A stretch of 64,000 nt of DNA from Rhodoflexus caldus (GCF_021206925.1 NZ_JAJPRF010000015.1:1-64000); one strand, 5' to 3'. Positions 8,891-17,436 are shown, counted from the stretch's first letter. Numbers and translations are program-made. The notes: generated from the letters alone by a model not told the origin.

Positions 8891-10186
8891 TTACTGCCAA
8901 TAAATTTTCCGAACAACTGTACCTTGCGGTGTAAACAGCCGCAGAGTATAAATACCCGCAGCGGGTGGCAGCGGTCGGATTTCATTTTGCGGCGATTCTA
9001 TTTCACCCGAAGTAATGACCTGCCCCAACAGGTTGCAGATTTCGTAGCGGCAGCCCAACAGCGGATGCGGACTTTCTACCCGAATCACATCCGTAACGGG
9101 ATTGGGGAAAATGCGCACCTGTTCCGCCAAATTGACCTTTTGCAGAAAGGCCTCAACATCGCCCTTGCTCACATTGCTGCTGAGCAACTCGCGGCGGCGC
9201 GGGCTGATGGCCAGCACCTGCCGCATACGTGCCACTTGACAGGCAGTGAACAGGTTCATGCAGGCATCGTCGGTAAACTCCATGAAATTTTGATACATCG
9301 CAGGCCAATCGCAGCCAAAAGCATTTTCAGGGCAGGCAAACGAAGCTACCGGCGTGCGGGGAGTATCGTCGCAGTAGTCGTTGGTTTCGTCGCAACTGTT
9401 CTGAAAAGGATGCAGCAGTCCCAGAAAATGCCCAATCTCGTGCGTGAGCGTGCGTCCGCGGTCATAGCGGCGCGGTATCGGCTGTTCGCGCAGCGGCAGC
9501 GCCCAAGGGGCTTTTACGATAGACCCCAGCCTGTCGTAGCGGACAACAACACCGTCCCTTTCGGGAAACGCCAATATTTCGGCAATGCCGCCCAGTTCCG
9601 AAAGTTCGGGATATTGTGCATAGCCCAAAATTCCCACCCCGATGTTTTCTACTACCCAAACGTTCAGGTAGCGAGTCGGCTCCCATATGGTAGCAGGTTT
9701 GATGACCGTATCAATCAATCCGATACTGAGCCGACCGTTATTAGGGCGCGGCAATTGTACGCGGTGAATCCCCGGTTCGGGCAGTAAATTCCCCGCGGGG
9801 TCGGTGGCTGCCGGATAAAATTCTATCCCTGCATCGGCTGCAACGGACTGAAAGATGGGCAAAGTGCGGCTTGCATCGGCATTTTTGCGGCGGAAGTCTT
9901 CGTTGAGTACTTCTATTTGCGAAAAAATCTGTTCGGCAGCGATATTACAACCCTGCCCCACAGGTTCACCATAATGAATGACATGAAAAATTAGCGGAAT
10001 TTGCAGGATTGCATTCTCGGTGCGTCCATTATTGACGGACAGCGATTGCTTCAACAAATGCTGATAGCGCATAAAATAATCGGCGCCTTCGGTTGAAGTG
10101 CCGCAACGCTGTTCATTCTGTGCCAAAAGGTGTTGAGTTAGTAGTGAGAGAAAGCAGAGAGAGCAGATAAACAAAAATTGCCGCAT
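8891..10186 (-). CDS. Secreted M43-family zinc metalloprotease with T9SS sorting domain
   Basis: The 431-residue product starts at the ATG at 10186, followed by a signal peptide (MRQFLFIC to LLAQ). The catalytic domain has the metzincin motif HEIGHFLGLLH at residues 249-259 (His249, Glu250, His253, His259), the cysteine-rich segment typical of M43 cytophagalysin/pappalysin proteases, and the Met-turn NFMEFTDDACM. The last 75 residues (RIFPNPVTDVIRV, then GIYTLRLFTPQGTVVRKIYWQ) are a type A T9SS C-terminal domain, so the enzyme is predicted to cross the outer membrane by type IX secretion and be anchored or released. The gene follows the lipoprotein gene with a 1-nt gap and is probably cotranscribed with it. 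Confidence 0.9.
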   Translation of the reverse strand: MRQFLFICSLCFLSLLTQHLLAQNEQRCGTSTEGADYFMRYQHLLKQSLSVNNGRTENAILQIPLIFHVIHYGEPVGQGCNIAAEQIFSQIEVLNEDFRRKNADASRTLPIFQSVAADAGIEFYPAATDPAGNLLPEPGIHRVQLPRPNNGRLSIGLIDTVIKPATIWEPTRYLNVWVVENIGVGILGYAQYPELSELGGIAEILAFPERDGVVVRYDRLGSIVKAPWALPLREQPIPRRYDRGRTLTHEIGHFLGLLHPFQNSCDETNDYCDDTPRTPVASFACPENAFGCDWPAMYQNFMEFTDDACMNLFTACQVARMRQVLAISPRRRELLSSNVSKGDVEAFLQKVNLAEQVRIFPNPVTDVIRVESPHPLLGCRYEICNLLGQVITSGEIESPQNEIRPLPPAAGIYTLRLFTPQGTVVRKIYWQ

Positions 10187-10187
10187 G

Positions 10188-10637
10188 TCAGCGCCATTTG
10201 ATGGTTTTAAAAATTTCGTAGATAAATGGCTGTTGGTCGGCGGTTTCTTCGTTTTCGTTCGGGCCACCCGAGAATACGACAACCTCATCACCCATAACAA
10301 CTGCATAGTAATTAGTGGTTGCGCCACCCCAGAAACCTCCACAGGCGATGGTAGCATCAGCAGGAATGCCTTGTTCGGTAAACTGCTCGGCGGCAATTTC
10401 TGCAAGCGGCTGGTTTAAATCGCCTAACGGTTCTTCTTTGCCGTTGATGAGCAAGGTAAGACGGCTCACGGGCGCATAGCCCATTGAATCCATTCCCAAG
10501 TTTTCAATTTTCCACGCCAATTGCAGAGTAGTTGTTTCCGTAGTGGTTTGCGTTTGTTCGTCAGCAGACTTGTTACCGCAGGCAGTTATTCCAAGAGATG
10601 CGATGCCTACAAGGGCAATGAGCAGAATTTTTTTCAT
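10188..10637 (-). CDS. Small lipoprotein of unknown function
   Basis: The 149-residue product has a lipoprotein signal (MKKILLIALVGIASLGITACGNK, lipobox ITAC) and a compact domain with paired tryptophan and glycine motifs (CGGFWGGATTNYYAVV, then FSGGPNENEE). The ATG at 10637 was chosen over an upstream in-frame start because it begins the signal peptide directly. It precedes the M43 protease by 1 nt on the same strand. I do not recognise the family. A role as a partner or propeptide-like inhibitor of the protease is possible from position alone, but is not shown by the sequence. Confidence 0.7.
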   Translation of the reverse strand: MKKILLIALVGIASLGITACGNKSADEQTQTTTETTTLQLAWKIENLGMDSMGYAPVSRLTLLINGKEEPLGDLNQPLAEIAAEQFTEQGIPADATIACGGFWGGATTNYYAVVMGDEVVVFSGGPNENEETADQQPFIYEIFKTIKWR

Positions 10638-10716
10638 AAATATGTGTTTTGTATAGCAAACAAATTTAGCCAAATGCGCGCTTTTTTTGGTAAATTGGGC
10701 TGTTAAAACTTGTCAA

Positions 10717-11100
10717 ATGATGAAACTTTTCTCAAGCCTTTTGGGCAATGCCTCCGCAATATCCCCTGATAAGTTACAGGAAGAACTTGCTCCGCTGTTG
10801 ATTGAGGGCGAAACGGTGGAAATCGGATTTAAAATTATTCGCGATACCATCATATTTACCAACAAACGGCTGATACTTGCCGACAAACAAGGGCTTACGG
10901 GCAGTAAAGCAGAATATTTATCAATTGCTTACAAAAGCATTACCCGTTTCAGCGTAGAAACTGCCGGTACTTTTGACTTGGAAGCCGAACTGAAAATTTG
11001 GATTTCAGGCGAACAGCAGCCCAGCATCAGCAAAAACTTTAACAAAAGTGTGAATGTATATGATGTGCAGAAGGTGCTTGCGCATTATGTGCTGAGATGA
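10717..11100 (+). CDS. Bacterial PH-domain protein (YokE-like)
   Basis: The product is 127 residues from the first of two adjacent ATGs (10717 or 10720). The core (about residues 25-125) has the pattern GETVEIGFKIIRDTIIFTNKRLILAD, then a KSITRFSVETAG strand, then ELKIWISG and a C-terminal helix (VYDVQKVLAHYV). This matches the bacterial pleckstrin-homology fold (bPH_1), usually soluble and cytosolic and of unknown ligand. No signal peptide or membrane segment is visible. It stands alone, divergent from the lipoprotein gene. Confidence 0.75.
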   Translation: MMKLFSSLLGNASAISPDKLQEELAPLLIEGETVEIGFKIIRDTIIFTNKRLILADKQGLTGSKAEYLSIAYKSITRFSVETAGTFDLEAELKIWISGEQQPSISKNFNKSVNVYDVQKVLAHYVLR

Positions 11101-11299
11101 GCAGATTTAAACGCACTACATCAGTTGATGTTATACAAAAGCGCAAGGGGAGGATGAAAAATATAAATTCCTGAAAAACAGGTGTTTATATCCAAAAAGT
11201 TTACAAGACCCCTCAGGGTTTGTGTATAGCTTGACTACGCACATACAAGACCTTTTTGTTCATGTGGTTAGCAACTTGACATATGCACTTCATAAATGC

Positions 11300-12577
11300 T
11301 CAGTCGTTGCGATGCCGCCTGATTTGCCATGCTACCACGGCCACCGACAAGCTGCTCACAGCCGCCGACAGCATCCACGACTTGTCAGGGGCAATTTCCC
11401 ACAAAAAGATTGTTTGCGCAGCCTTCACAAGGTTTTGCATACCCAGCAAAGTACATACCCACAGTACCCCGCTGCCGGCTAAGTTGCCCCAAACGCCGTT
11501 GCAGTGGGCTTTGGGCAGCAGTCGCGAATTGTTTACTGCCAGCAATAAAATTGCAGCCATAAAAGGCAACAACATGCCGTTTGCCACCTGCGCGGCCAGA
11601 ATTACGGGTACGGGTTTGATGCCTAACAATCCGAAAATCAACCCGAATAGCATCACTCCCCCCCATATCAGGCGAAAACTGTTGGGTGAAAAAGTGTTTT
11701 TGCTTGTGCTTTGTATGGTAACGGCAGCAGCCAGCGGTGCTGTAACGGAGGAACTGAACCCTGCCGCAAACAAACCTGTGGCAAATAACCATACGCCCGC
11801 TGTGCCTGTATTGGTGCGAATGGCATTGGCAAAGGCCGCAAACTGAAAAGGTTCTTTCAGGAAAGTACCTGCTGCCAGAATCGTTACGGATACTGCGCCG
11901 CCCAGCAATACGGCGACAGATATGCCCCGTCGCATTTCAGCGATGCTTTGCCCTTGCCCGATACCCGAAGCCAGAAAGAGATTGTAGGGAACTATGGTCG
12001 TTCCAAGCAGCCCCGTGAGCAGCAGCAGGCTTCCTTCGGGCAATTGCGGAACAAACAAACCTTGCAGCCACTCGCCGATGCCGTGTGAGGTTTTCCATGC
12101 CAGACGGCCAAACATCAGCCCCATAAGAGCAACGGCAACGCCCATGCTTTTGGCCACTGTCTGCGGAGTGCCCTGCCACAGGAAGAGACTGCCCGCAGCA
12201 GCCACCAGCAGAGCAGCTACAGGAGAGGGGATATCCCAGAGCAACTGCAAGCCCGATACTGCCCCCAAAATATTTCCTGCCTGATAGGCAGCACAGCCCA
12301 TTACGATAGCCACGGCAACTAACCTTGCCATGAAAAAACCGCCAAATTGATGCAGTAATATTTGTCCGAGATTTTTTTCCCCTGCCAGTGTGAGGCGGGC
12401 TGCCTTTTCCTGCAAAACGATGCAGGCAAGCGTGGCAAACAACAGTCCCCAAAGCAGCGAAAGCCCATAGGAAGCACCCGCAGAGGCTGCCGTAGTAACA
12501 GTGCCCGGCCCTATGAAGGCTGCCGAAATCACCGACCAAAACAGGATATTTCCGGCGCTGCTGCTGATATACTTCAT
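11300..12577 (-). CDS. Divergent Nramp (SLC11)-family metal transporter lacking the canonical metal-site residues
   Basis: A 425-residue multi-pass inner-membrane protein with the Nramp fold. The first helix reads FIGPGTVTTAASAGASYG, aligning with the canonical DPGN metal site but with D replaced by G and N by T (residues 23-26). Helix 6 reads LGTTIVPYNLFLAS, where the canonical MPH becomes VPY (196-198). These residues bind Mn or Fe in MntH, so classical proton-coupled transition-metal import is unlikely. Relatives of this kind are common in Bacteroidota and are simply called divalent-metal transporters; some Nramp-related proteins carry Mg. It is the last gene of a probable minus-strand run that starts with the EVE gene. 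Fold is sure; substrate is not. Confidence 0.85.
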   Translation of the reverse strand: MKYISSSAGNILFWSVISAAFIGPGTVTTAASAGASYGLSLLWGLLFATLACIVLQEKAARLTLAGEKNLGQILLHQFGGFFMARLVAVAIVMGCAAYQAGNILGAVSGLQLLWDIPSPVAALLVAAAGSLFLWQGTPQTVAKSMGVAVALMGLMFGRLAWKTSHGIGEWLQGLFVPQLPEGSLLLLTGLLGTTIVPYNLFLASGIGQGQSIAEMRRGISVAVLLGGAVSVTILAAGTFLKEPFQFAAFANAIRTNTGTAGVWLFATGLFAAGFSSSVTAPLAAAVTIQSTSKNTFSPNSFRLIWGGVMLFGLIFGLLGIKPVPVILAAQVANGMLLPFMAAILLLAVNNSRLLPKAHCNGVWGNLAGSGVLWVCTLLGMQNLVKAAQTIFLWEIAPDKSWMLSAAVSSLSVAVVAWQIRRHRND

Positions 12578-12590
12578 GGGAAGAGGATGC

Positions 12591-13010
12591 TTATGCCGCG
12601 TATTTTTTCTTCAAATAATCATCATATTCGTCTGCATATACACCTATACGCGTGAGCATGGCAAGTGCTTCTTCCATGCTCAATCCTTCCAATTCGCGGA
12701 TACTGCGCAGATAGAGCCAACCGTCGTGCATAGAGAATGCGGCACTGTAAAGTTGATGGTTCAGGTGGAGCAGCTCTTCAAAAAAGTCGCTGCGCTTATC
12801 TCCCTGCGGTACTTTCATCAGGGGCGACATGATTTGCAAATAGCCGTAGTCATCGCGTTCGCGCGAGAGAAATATGTTAATCCAAACACTTGCAGAACCC
12901 TTGCGCAAGTCCCATTGTCCGGCTTTTTGTGTGCGTGTTTCGGCAGGGTTCACGCCCAGCGCCTCAATGGCACTTTCCACAATTCGGTAGTAATTAGACA
13001 AATCAAGCAT
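12591..13010 (-). CDS. YbjN-like domain protein
   Basis: This soluble protein of 139 residues runs from the ATG at 13010. Its single domain has the sequence pattern of the YbjN / type III secretion chaperone-like fold: an N-terminal helix (LSNYYRIVESAIEALG), a beta strand sheet (SASVWINIFLS, YGYLQIMSPLMKVP), and the helix pair FFEELLHLNHQLY and EALAMLTRIGVYADEYD, with LYLRSIRELEGLSMEEA between them. YbjN-family proteins are described as sensory or stress-related regulators in enterobacteria, but the Bacteroidota forms are uncharacterised. It lies 13 nt before the Nramp gene and 56 nt after the EEP gene, in one apparent transcript. Confidence 0.6.
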   Translation of the reverse strand: MLDLSNYYRIVESAIEALGVNPAETRTQKAGQWDLRKGSASVWINIFLSRERDDYGYLQIMSPLMKVPQGDKRSDFFEELLHLNHQLYSAAFSMHDGWLYLRSIRELEGLSMEEALAMLTRIGVYADEYDDYLKKKYAA

Positions 13011-13066
13011 ACGATTTTGGTTAGCCGAAGGTAAAGAAAACAAATATTTGGGATATGCGACGAAAA

Positions 13067-14155
13067 TCAGCGCTGTGAAATGCGGTAGCCTGCTTTCAGC
13101 GGGAAATGGTCGGAATAGTCGGCTTCTCTGATGGTTCGCAGCCGCACCGCTTCCAAACCATCACCGTAGAATTGATTGTCAATTCTTAGAAAGAAAAGTT
13201 TACCATTGTAGGTAAAACCGAAACCTGCCGCTGCCTTTTCAAAGGCGTTATTGAGTATGCGACTGAACCGATAATAAGTATGGCTGTACGGTACATCGTT
13301 CAAATCTCCGCAGAGAATCACCCGATAAGGCGAAGTTGCGATGTGCTGCATAATGATTTGTATTTGCATACTGCGCTGCACCAAGCCCCAGCGAAGCCTT
13401 TGGAAAACGTCTTTGGAAATCTGTTTGATTTTTTCCGTATCGCTGCCGGTTTGGAAAAGTGCGTGCTCCTTAATGCTCATGGATTGCAGGTGGATGTTAT
13501 AAACACGCACGGTATCCTTTCGGATGGCGATATCGGCAAAAATAGCCCCGTAGGGATAGCGCCCTTTCAGGTCAATAAAGCCTTTATTAACAATTGGGAA
13601 GCGGGAGTAGATGGCAAGCCCCATTTTGCCTCCCAAATCGTTCAGGCAGCAGGGGCTGAAATAGTACTGATAGCCGGCGCGCTTGCCTATTCGCTGCGGC
13701 ATATTGAAAAGCGAGGAAGTATCTAATTGGTAGTATTCCTGAAAGCATTTAATGTCCGAAGAGTCGCGCATGACCCATTGCACAATGGCTTTTGCCTGAG
13801 CGCTGTGTTCGGCGCGGTCGTAGGCATTGAACAGGCGCACGTTATAACTCAACAGTTCAAAATCGGGCGGTGTATCGTTGGGTAGGTTCAGGGCAAAGGT
13901 AGCGCCCCAATAGGGGAAAGCTGCCAGCAGCCCCAGTGCAGGATAGGCTGCCATGCGGAGTTTGCGGAGCGCCAACCACACAATCAACAGTACGATATGC
14001 CCCGTTACGCAAACGGGAATAGCCAGCGCCAAAAAGCCTGCCGGCCAAAAGGTTTCGGGCGAAACCAAGGGCGCAGCATAACAAAACAGGCTGAAAACCA
14101 GTAATATGCGGTTGGCATAGAGGAACAATATCCGCAGCAGCGAGCGTATGGTCAT
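13067..14155 (-). CDS. Membrane-anchored endonuclease/exonuclease/phosphatase-family protein
   Basis: The 362-residue product has about three hydrophobic helices at the N terminus (about 8-80, including LLRILFLYANRILLVFSL), then an EEP-fold domain. Recognisable motifs are ELLSYNVRLFNAY (first metal-binding Asn), CFQEYY (metal-ligand Glu), the His-containing IHLQSMS, CGDLNDVP (Asp and Asn) and the C-terminal DYSDHFPLKAGY (catalytic Asp-His). The residues needed for Mg-dependent phosphodiester or phosphomonoester cleavage are therefore present. Relatives act on DNA, RNA, phosphoinositides or sphingomyelin, and the membrane anchor suggests a lipid or cell-surface substrate, which is inference. 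It lies 5 nt after the EVE gene. Confidence 0.8.
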   Translation of the reverse strand: MTIRSLLRILFLYANRILLVFSLFCYAAPLVSPETFWPAGFLALAIPVCVTGHIVLLIVWLALRKLRMAAYPALGLLAAFPYWGATFALNLPNDTPPDFELLSYNVRLFNAYDRAEHSAQAKAIVQWVMRDSSDIKCFQEYYQLDTSSLFNMPQRIGKRAGYQYYFSPCCLNDLGGKMGLAIYSRFPIVNKGFIDLKGRYPYGAIFADIAIRKDTVRVYNIHLQSMSIKEHALFQTGSDTEKIKQISKDVFQRLRWGLVQRSMQIQIIMQHIATSPYRVILCGDLNDVPYSHTYYRFSRILNNAFEKAAAGFGFTYNGKLFFLRIDNQFYGDGLEAVRLRTIREADYSDHFPLKAGYRISQR

Positions 14156-14160
14156 ATGGT

Positions 14161-14571
14161 TTACGACGGATGTCCCATGGCTACAATCAGGTCAAACTCT
14201 GCTGCCGTAACAGGCATTACTGATAAGCGCGACTGTTTAATAAGGCCGATGTTGGCAAGTTGCGGTTCGGCTTTGATGGCTGCCAGACTGACTAATCGGG
14301 GAAATTCGCTGTACCACTCTAAATCTACTACAACCCAGTTGGGGTCTGTGGTGGTAGGGTCTTGATAGGCAGTGCGCACCACTTTGGCAATGCCGACTAC
14401 CCCCGGGTTGGTATTGCTGTGATAGAAAAGCGCCAAGTCGCCTTCCTGCATGGCTTTCAGGTTATTGCGTGCCTGAAAATTGCGCACCCCGTCCCAGAAG
14501 GTGCGGCGGTCGCGGGTGAAGTCCGCCCATGAATAAGTTTCGGGGTCGGATTTAACAAGCCAGTAATTCAT
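14161..14571 (-). CDS. EVE-domain protein
   Basis: The 136-residue protein is a single EVE domain (PUA-like fold): MNYWLVKSDPETYSW at the start, WDGVRNFQARNNLKAMQEGDL, then LFYHSN and the GIAKVV strand. EVE domains are proposed readers of modified bases in RNA or DNA, related to YTH and ASCH domains. The stand-alone form is widespread in bacteria and its role is undefined. It is the first gene of the minus-strand cluster EVE, EEP, YbjN-like, Nramp, with 5-56 nt gaps. It is followed upstream by a 411-bp gene-free stretch. Confidence 0.9.
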   Translation of the reverse strand: MNYWLVKSDPETYSWADFTRDRRTFWDGVRNFQARNNLKAMQEGDLALFYHSNTNPGVVGIAKVVRTAYQDPTTTDPNWVVVDLEWYSEFPRLVSLAAIKAEPQLANIGLIKQSRLSVMPVTAAEFDLIVAMGHPS

Positions 14572-14657
14572 AGTTTCAAAACTACTTCATTTGCGCAGAT
14601 TTTTAAAATGATTGTTTCCTTGCGGGGTGTAATGATGTGTAGCGCTTATTTAAATTT

Positions 14658-14807
14658 TTAAAAATAATCCTCAATATTAGCGCACACTTCAAAGCCTGCC
14701 AACTCAAAATAGTCAAGCTGTTATTCAAAATTGTTTTCTTTGCTCAAATGGTTGCAAAATTTTTCGGCTGTTTTAAAATCTTCCGTCAAGTCTAACATTG
14801 CCTGCAT
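14658..14807 (-). pseudogene. Decayed small ORF split by an in-frame stop
   Basis: On the minus strand an ORF from ATG at 14807 runs 28 codons (MQAMLDLTEDFKTAEKF and on) to a TAA at 14721. Without a frame change it continues for 20 codons (QLDYFELAGFEVCANIEDYF) to a second TAA at 14658. The peptide composition is protein-like and amphipathic, and the upstream end abuts a dispersed-repeat copy. It looks like the C-terminal remnant of a larger gene, but I do not recognise the family, and chance cannot be excluded for so short a piece. Confidence 0.3.
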
Positions 14808-14818
14808 GTATGCAAACT

Positions 14819-14855
14819 CATCTGCTCACAGGGCTTTCAGCCACCGATAGGGATT
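14819..14855 (+). repeat. Dispersed intergenic repeat, copy A
   Basis: Core CATCTGCTCACAGGGCTTTC followed by AGCCACCGATAGGGATT. It matches copies B (14920) and C (32291, inverted) over about 37 bp with few differences. Directly after it, CGATAG and CTATCG form a small hairpin. Confidence 0.75.
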
Positions 14856-14919
14856 GCTTTTCTATCGCCGCCCAAACCCCGTCAGCAATCGTAAGACTCT
14901 GTCGGCGGTTTTTACTACC

Positions 14920-14957
14920 CATCTGCTCACGGGGCTTTCAGCCATCGGTAGGGATGG
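14920..14957 (+). repeat. Dispersed intergenic repeat, copy B
   Basis: Core CATCTGCTCACGGGGCTTTC followed by AGCCATCGGTAGGGATGG. It is flanked by GTCGGCGG and CCGCCGAC arms, giving a palindromic unit of about 70 bp that resembles a MITE or REP element. Confidence 0.8.
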
Positions 14958-14982
14958 TTTGCCGCCGACAGTGATTCATTCA

Positions 14983-17388
14983 TCAAAATACCACGCGCAG
15001 AGTGGCGTAGAAGTTTCTGCCCGGCGCGCTGATGCCCGAGGCAAAAATGCGATAATGGCGGTCGGTGATGTTGTCTATGCCGCCTTGCAGTTGCAGCCAA
15101 CGGTTGAGTTGGTATGCCGTGCGCAGGTTGAGTGTCAGCCATGCGGGCATTCCGTCGGGGGTGGCATATTGCAAGTTGTCTTCGCCGCTGGGGCTGAAAT
15201 CGGCGCGACGTTTCCAGCCGTTGTACTGTGCCCAAAATTCGGCACGCAGTTTTTTGCGTGTTGCCGTCAGGGAAGTTTGCCCGTAGAGCGGTGGGATATG
15301 GTCAAGCGGTACGCCTTCGCTGGTTACGCGTCCGCGAGTCCATGTCAGATTAGACTGGAAAGCCAACCAATCGGCTAACTGCGCTTTCAGGGTTGCCTGC
15401 ACGCCGTACACCACCGCACGGTTTGCATTGGTGAGCATTTGCACCCGGCTTTTGCGGTTGTCATACATCACGGAATCTTGCCCGTTAAATTGCGAATTGC
15501 GCACCACTAATGCGTTGGTAAACCAGCTATGGAAACCCGTTACTTCGGCAAAAACTCTGTCCTGCACATTTTTAGATACCGTCATTTCGGCATTGTAAAC
15601 GTATTCGGGTTTGATATTCGGATTGGGCAGGATGACGTTACCGGGCGTAGAGTCAAAAATTTTGCCCAAATCGTCTACATTGGGCGAACGGAAGCCCGAT
15701 GAGAGCAAGGCACTCAACCGCCAGCCGCTGTTGGCGTTCCATGCCAAGCCCATATTGCCCGTGAAGGCATTGTTGCGCTGTTCGGCGCGGTCAAACGGAA
15801 AAGGATAAAACGAGCGCTCAACAAATCGTGCATTGAGCGTAATGTACTGATAGCGAAGTCCTTGCGAAAAGACAACCTGCCGACTCTTACCCATCTCCCA
15901 TGCGTGGGTCAGGTAGAGGGCAAAACTTTGCGTTTGGCTGCCGCCGTCGGGGTAGCGCGTGCTGGCAGGTGTTCGTGCCTGATTGCGCACGTTGATGTTG
16001 TAGGCGACCGATTGCACATCATTATGCGCCATTTCTAAGCCGTATCTGATTTCGTTGCGGTCGCCTATATCTTTAATCATATCGGCATTGACGGAAAACA
16101 CATTGACCGTTTCTTCGCGGTGGGTGCGGTTGGCTGCCCCAAACCGACGCGTGATGCGGCTTTCAAAAATGTTTTGCCATGCCAAAATCACGCTGGCTTT
16201 GTCATAAAATTCGGTTTCGCCCAAAAAGTCGGCGCGAAGCGATGCCAGCAGGCGCTTTTGGGGGCCGTAGTCCCAAACTGCCCAGCGGGGCAGCCCGCGG
16301 TTGTCATATTCGCCGTAGCGGTCGGTGCGAGGCAAATCGGAGGTGGTTGAATACTGCACGTTCAGCATGAAACGATTGTCCTCATGGGGCTGGAAGGCAA
16401 TTTTTTGCAGTAAATCCAACTGCGAATAGCCTGACCATCTTTGCAGGTTGGGGTTGGAATTGACTAAGGCAGTGTCTCTGCCGTTGATAAAGGCCGGAAA
16501 AACAGGACGCGCCCAGATGTTCTCATAGCCGCGCGGATAAACCGAGCCGGCGCGTTGTTCGCCGAAGTGTTTGTGGGTAATGCTTGTCAGTGAAGCCCAC
16601 TTGCCCGCTGCCAAATTGACGATGGCGTTGCCCGTCCATTCGCTGTTGGCAGAAGAAACCCGCGTAAACGCCGAACCGCTTGTCCGAAACTTGCCGTCGG
16701 CGGAAAATTCGGGGTTGCGCGTAAAAAAGTGCATCACCCCGCCGAGGGCATCGCTGCCGTAAATCACCGAGCCGGGGCCAAACACCACTTCGGCTTTTTC
16801 CAGCACGTTGGGGTCTAAGGTGATGACGTTTTGCAAATGCCCCGAGCGATAAATGGCGTTGTTCATGCGCACGCCGTCCACCACGAGCAACACGCGGCTT
16901 GCCTCAAAGCCGCGCAGCACGGGACTGCTGCCGCCCATTTGGCTGGTTTGCACGAACACATGCCCCGTTTGGCGCAGCAAATCGCCCGTATTTTGCGGGT
17001 TGTAAAAAGCAATCCGCCGCGCATCCACCGTTTCAATTTTGTTGGGCAAATCGGTGCGGGCTTCGGCAAACTTATTGGCGGAGAAAACTATCTCTTCCAG
17101 ATTGATGACTTTCTCGGTCAGCCATACACTGCCTGCCGCTGCCAGTTGCGATTTGAGGTAACGTTGCTCCATATAGCCCGCATGGCGAATCAGCAGCGTA
17201 TCTGTATCGGCAAAATCGGATAAATCGGCTTTCCCTTTGCTGTCGGTTACAGCTTGTTTATCTTTTTTCTGATTGATAATCAGCACATTGGAAATAGGTT
17301 TTTCCTCCGCTTTGTCGGTAACGGTAACGGTTTGCGCCTGTGCTGCCAAACTGCCGCACAGCAAGAGCAAGAGATAATACTTTTTCAT
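14983..17388 (-). CDS. TonB-dependent receptor
   Basis: The product is 801 residues from the ATG at 17388, where a signal peptide begins (MKKYYLLLLLCGS to AQAQ). It has an N-terminal carboxypeptidase-regulatory-like domain (about 20-90), then a TonB plug (DLPNKIETVDARRI, GDLLRQTGHVFVQTSQMGG, VFGPGSVIYGSDALGG) and a 22-strand-type barrel ending in FYATLRVVF. The plug motif LRGFEASRVLLVVDGVRMN resembles heme, hemoglobin and vitamin B12 or iron-carrier receptors more than the SusC type. The ligand cannot be fixed; an iron source or cobalamin is plausible. It diverges from the MATE exporter across 48 bp, leaving room for a shared promoter region. Confidence 0.9.
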   Translation of the reverse strand: MKKYYLLLLLCGSLAAQAQTVTVTDKAEEKPISNVLIINQKKDKQAVTDSKGKADLSDFADTDTLLIRHAGYMEQRYLKSQLAAAGSVWLTEKVINLEEIVFSANKFAEARTDLPNKIETVDARRIAFYNPQNTGDLLRQTGHVFVQTSQMGGSSPVLRGFEASRVLLVVDGVRMNNAIYRSGHLQNVITLDPNVLEKAEVVFGPGSVIYGSDALGGVMHFFTRNPEFSADGKFRTSGSAFTRVSSANSEWTGNAIVNLAAGKWASLTSITHKHFGEQRAGSVYPRGYENIWARPVFPAFINGRDTALVNSNPNLQRWSGYSQLDLLQKIAFQPHEDNRFMLNVQYSTTSDLPRTDRYGEYDNRGLPRWAVWDYGPQKRLLASLRADFLGETEFYDKASVILAWQNIFESRITRRFGAANRTHREETVNVFSVNADMIKDIGDRNEIRYGLEMAHNDVQSVAYNINVRNQARTPASTRYPDGGSQTQSFALYLTHAWEMGKSRQVVFSQGLRYQYITLNARFVERSFYPFPFDRAEQRNNAFTGNMGLAWNANSGWRLSALLSSGFRSPNVDDLGKIFDSTPGNVILPNPNIKPEYVYNAEMTVSKNVQDRVFAEVTGFHSWFTNALVVRNSQFNGQDSVMYDNRKSRVQMLTNANRAVVYGVQATLKAQLADWLAFQSNLTWTRGRVTSEGVPLDHIPPLYGQTSLTATRKKLRAEFWAQYNGWKRRADFSPSGEDNLQYATPDGMPAWLTLNLRTAYQLNRWLQLQGGIDNITDRHYRIFASGISAPGRNFYATLRVVF

Positions 17389-17436
17389 AGTGTTTACTGC
17401 ATTGTAACTTTGTACCTTCAATTTTACACAACCGCC

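Larger units (their letters stand above)
14572..14982. other. Gene-poor region with repeats and a decayed small ORF
   Basis: The stretch between the EVE gene and the TonB receptor gene is AT-rich up to about 14820. It contains a broken short minus-strand ORF (14658-14807) and two copies of the dispersed repeat (14819-14855 and 14920-14957). The second lies within a larger inverted repeat whose arms are GTCGGCGG (about 14901) and CCGCCGAC (about 14962). No intact gene was seen. Confidence 0.7.

Noticed and set aside
8924-9787. Open frame opposite the M43 protease (287 codons)
   Set aside because: The other strand has the HExxH motif, signal peptide and T9SS domain; this frame has none.
11101-11299. 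Possible terminator or small gene between the PH-domain and Nramp genes
   Set aside because: Only a very short CCCT/AGGG pairing; no ORF or promoter convincingly seen.
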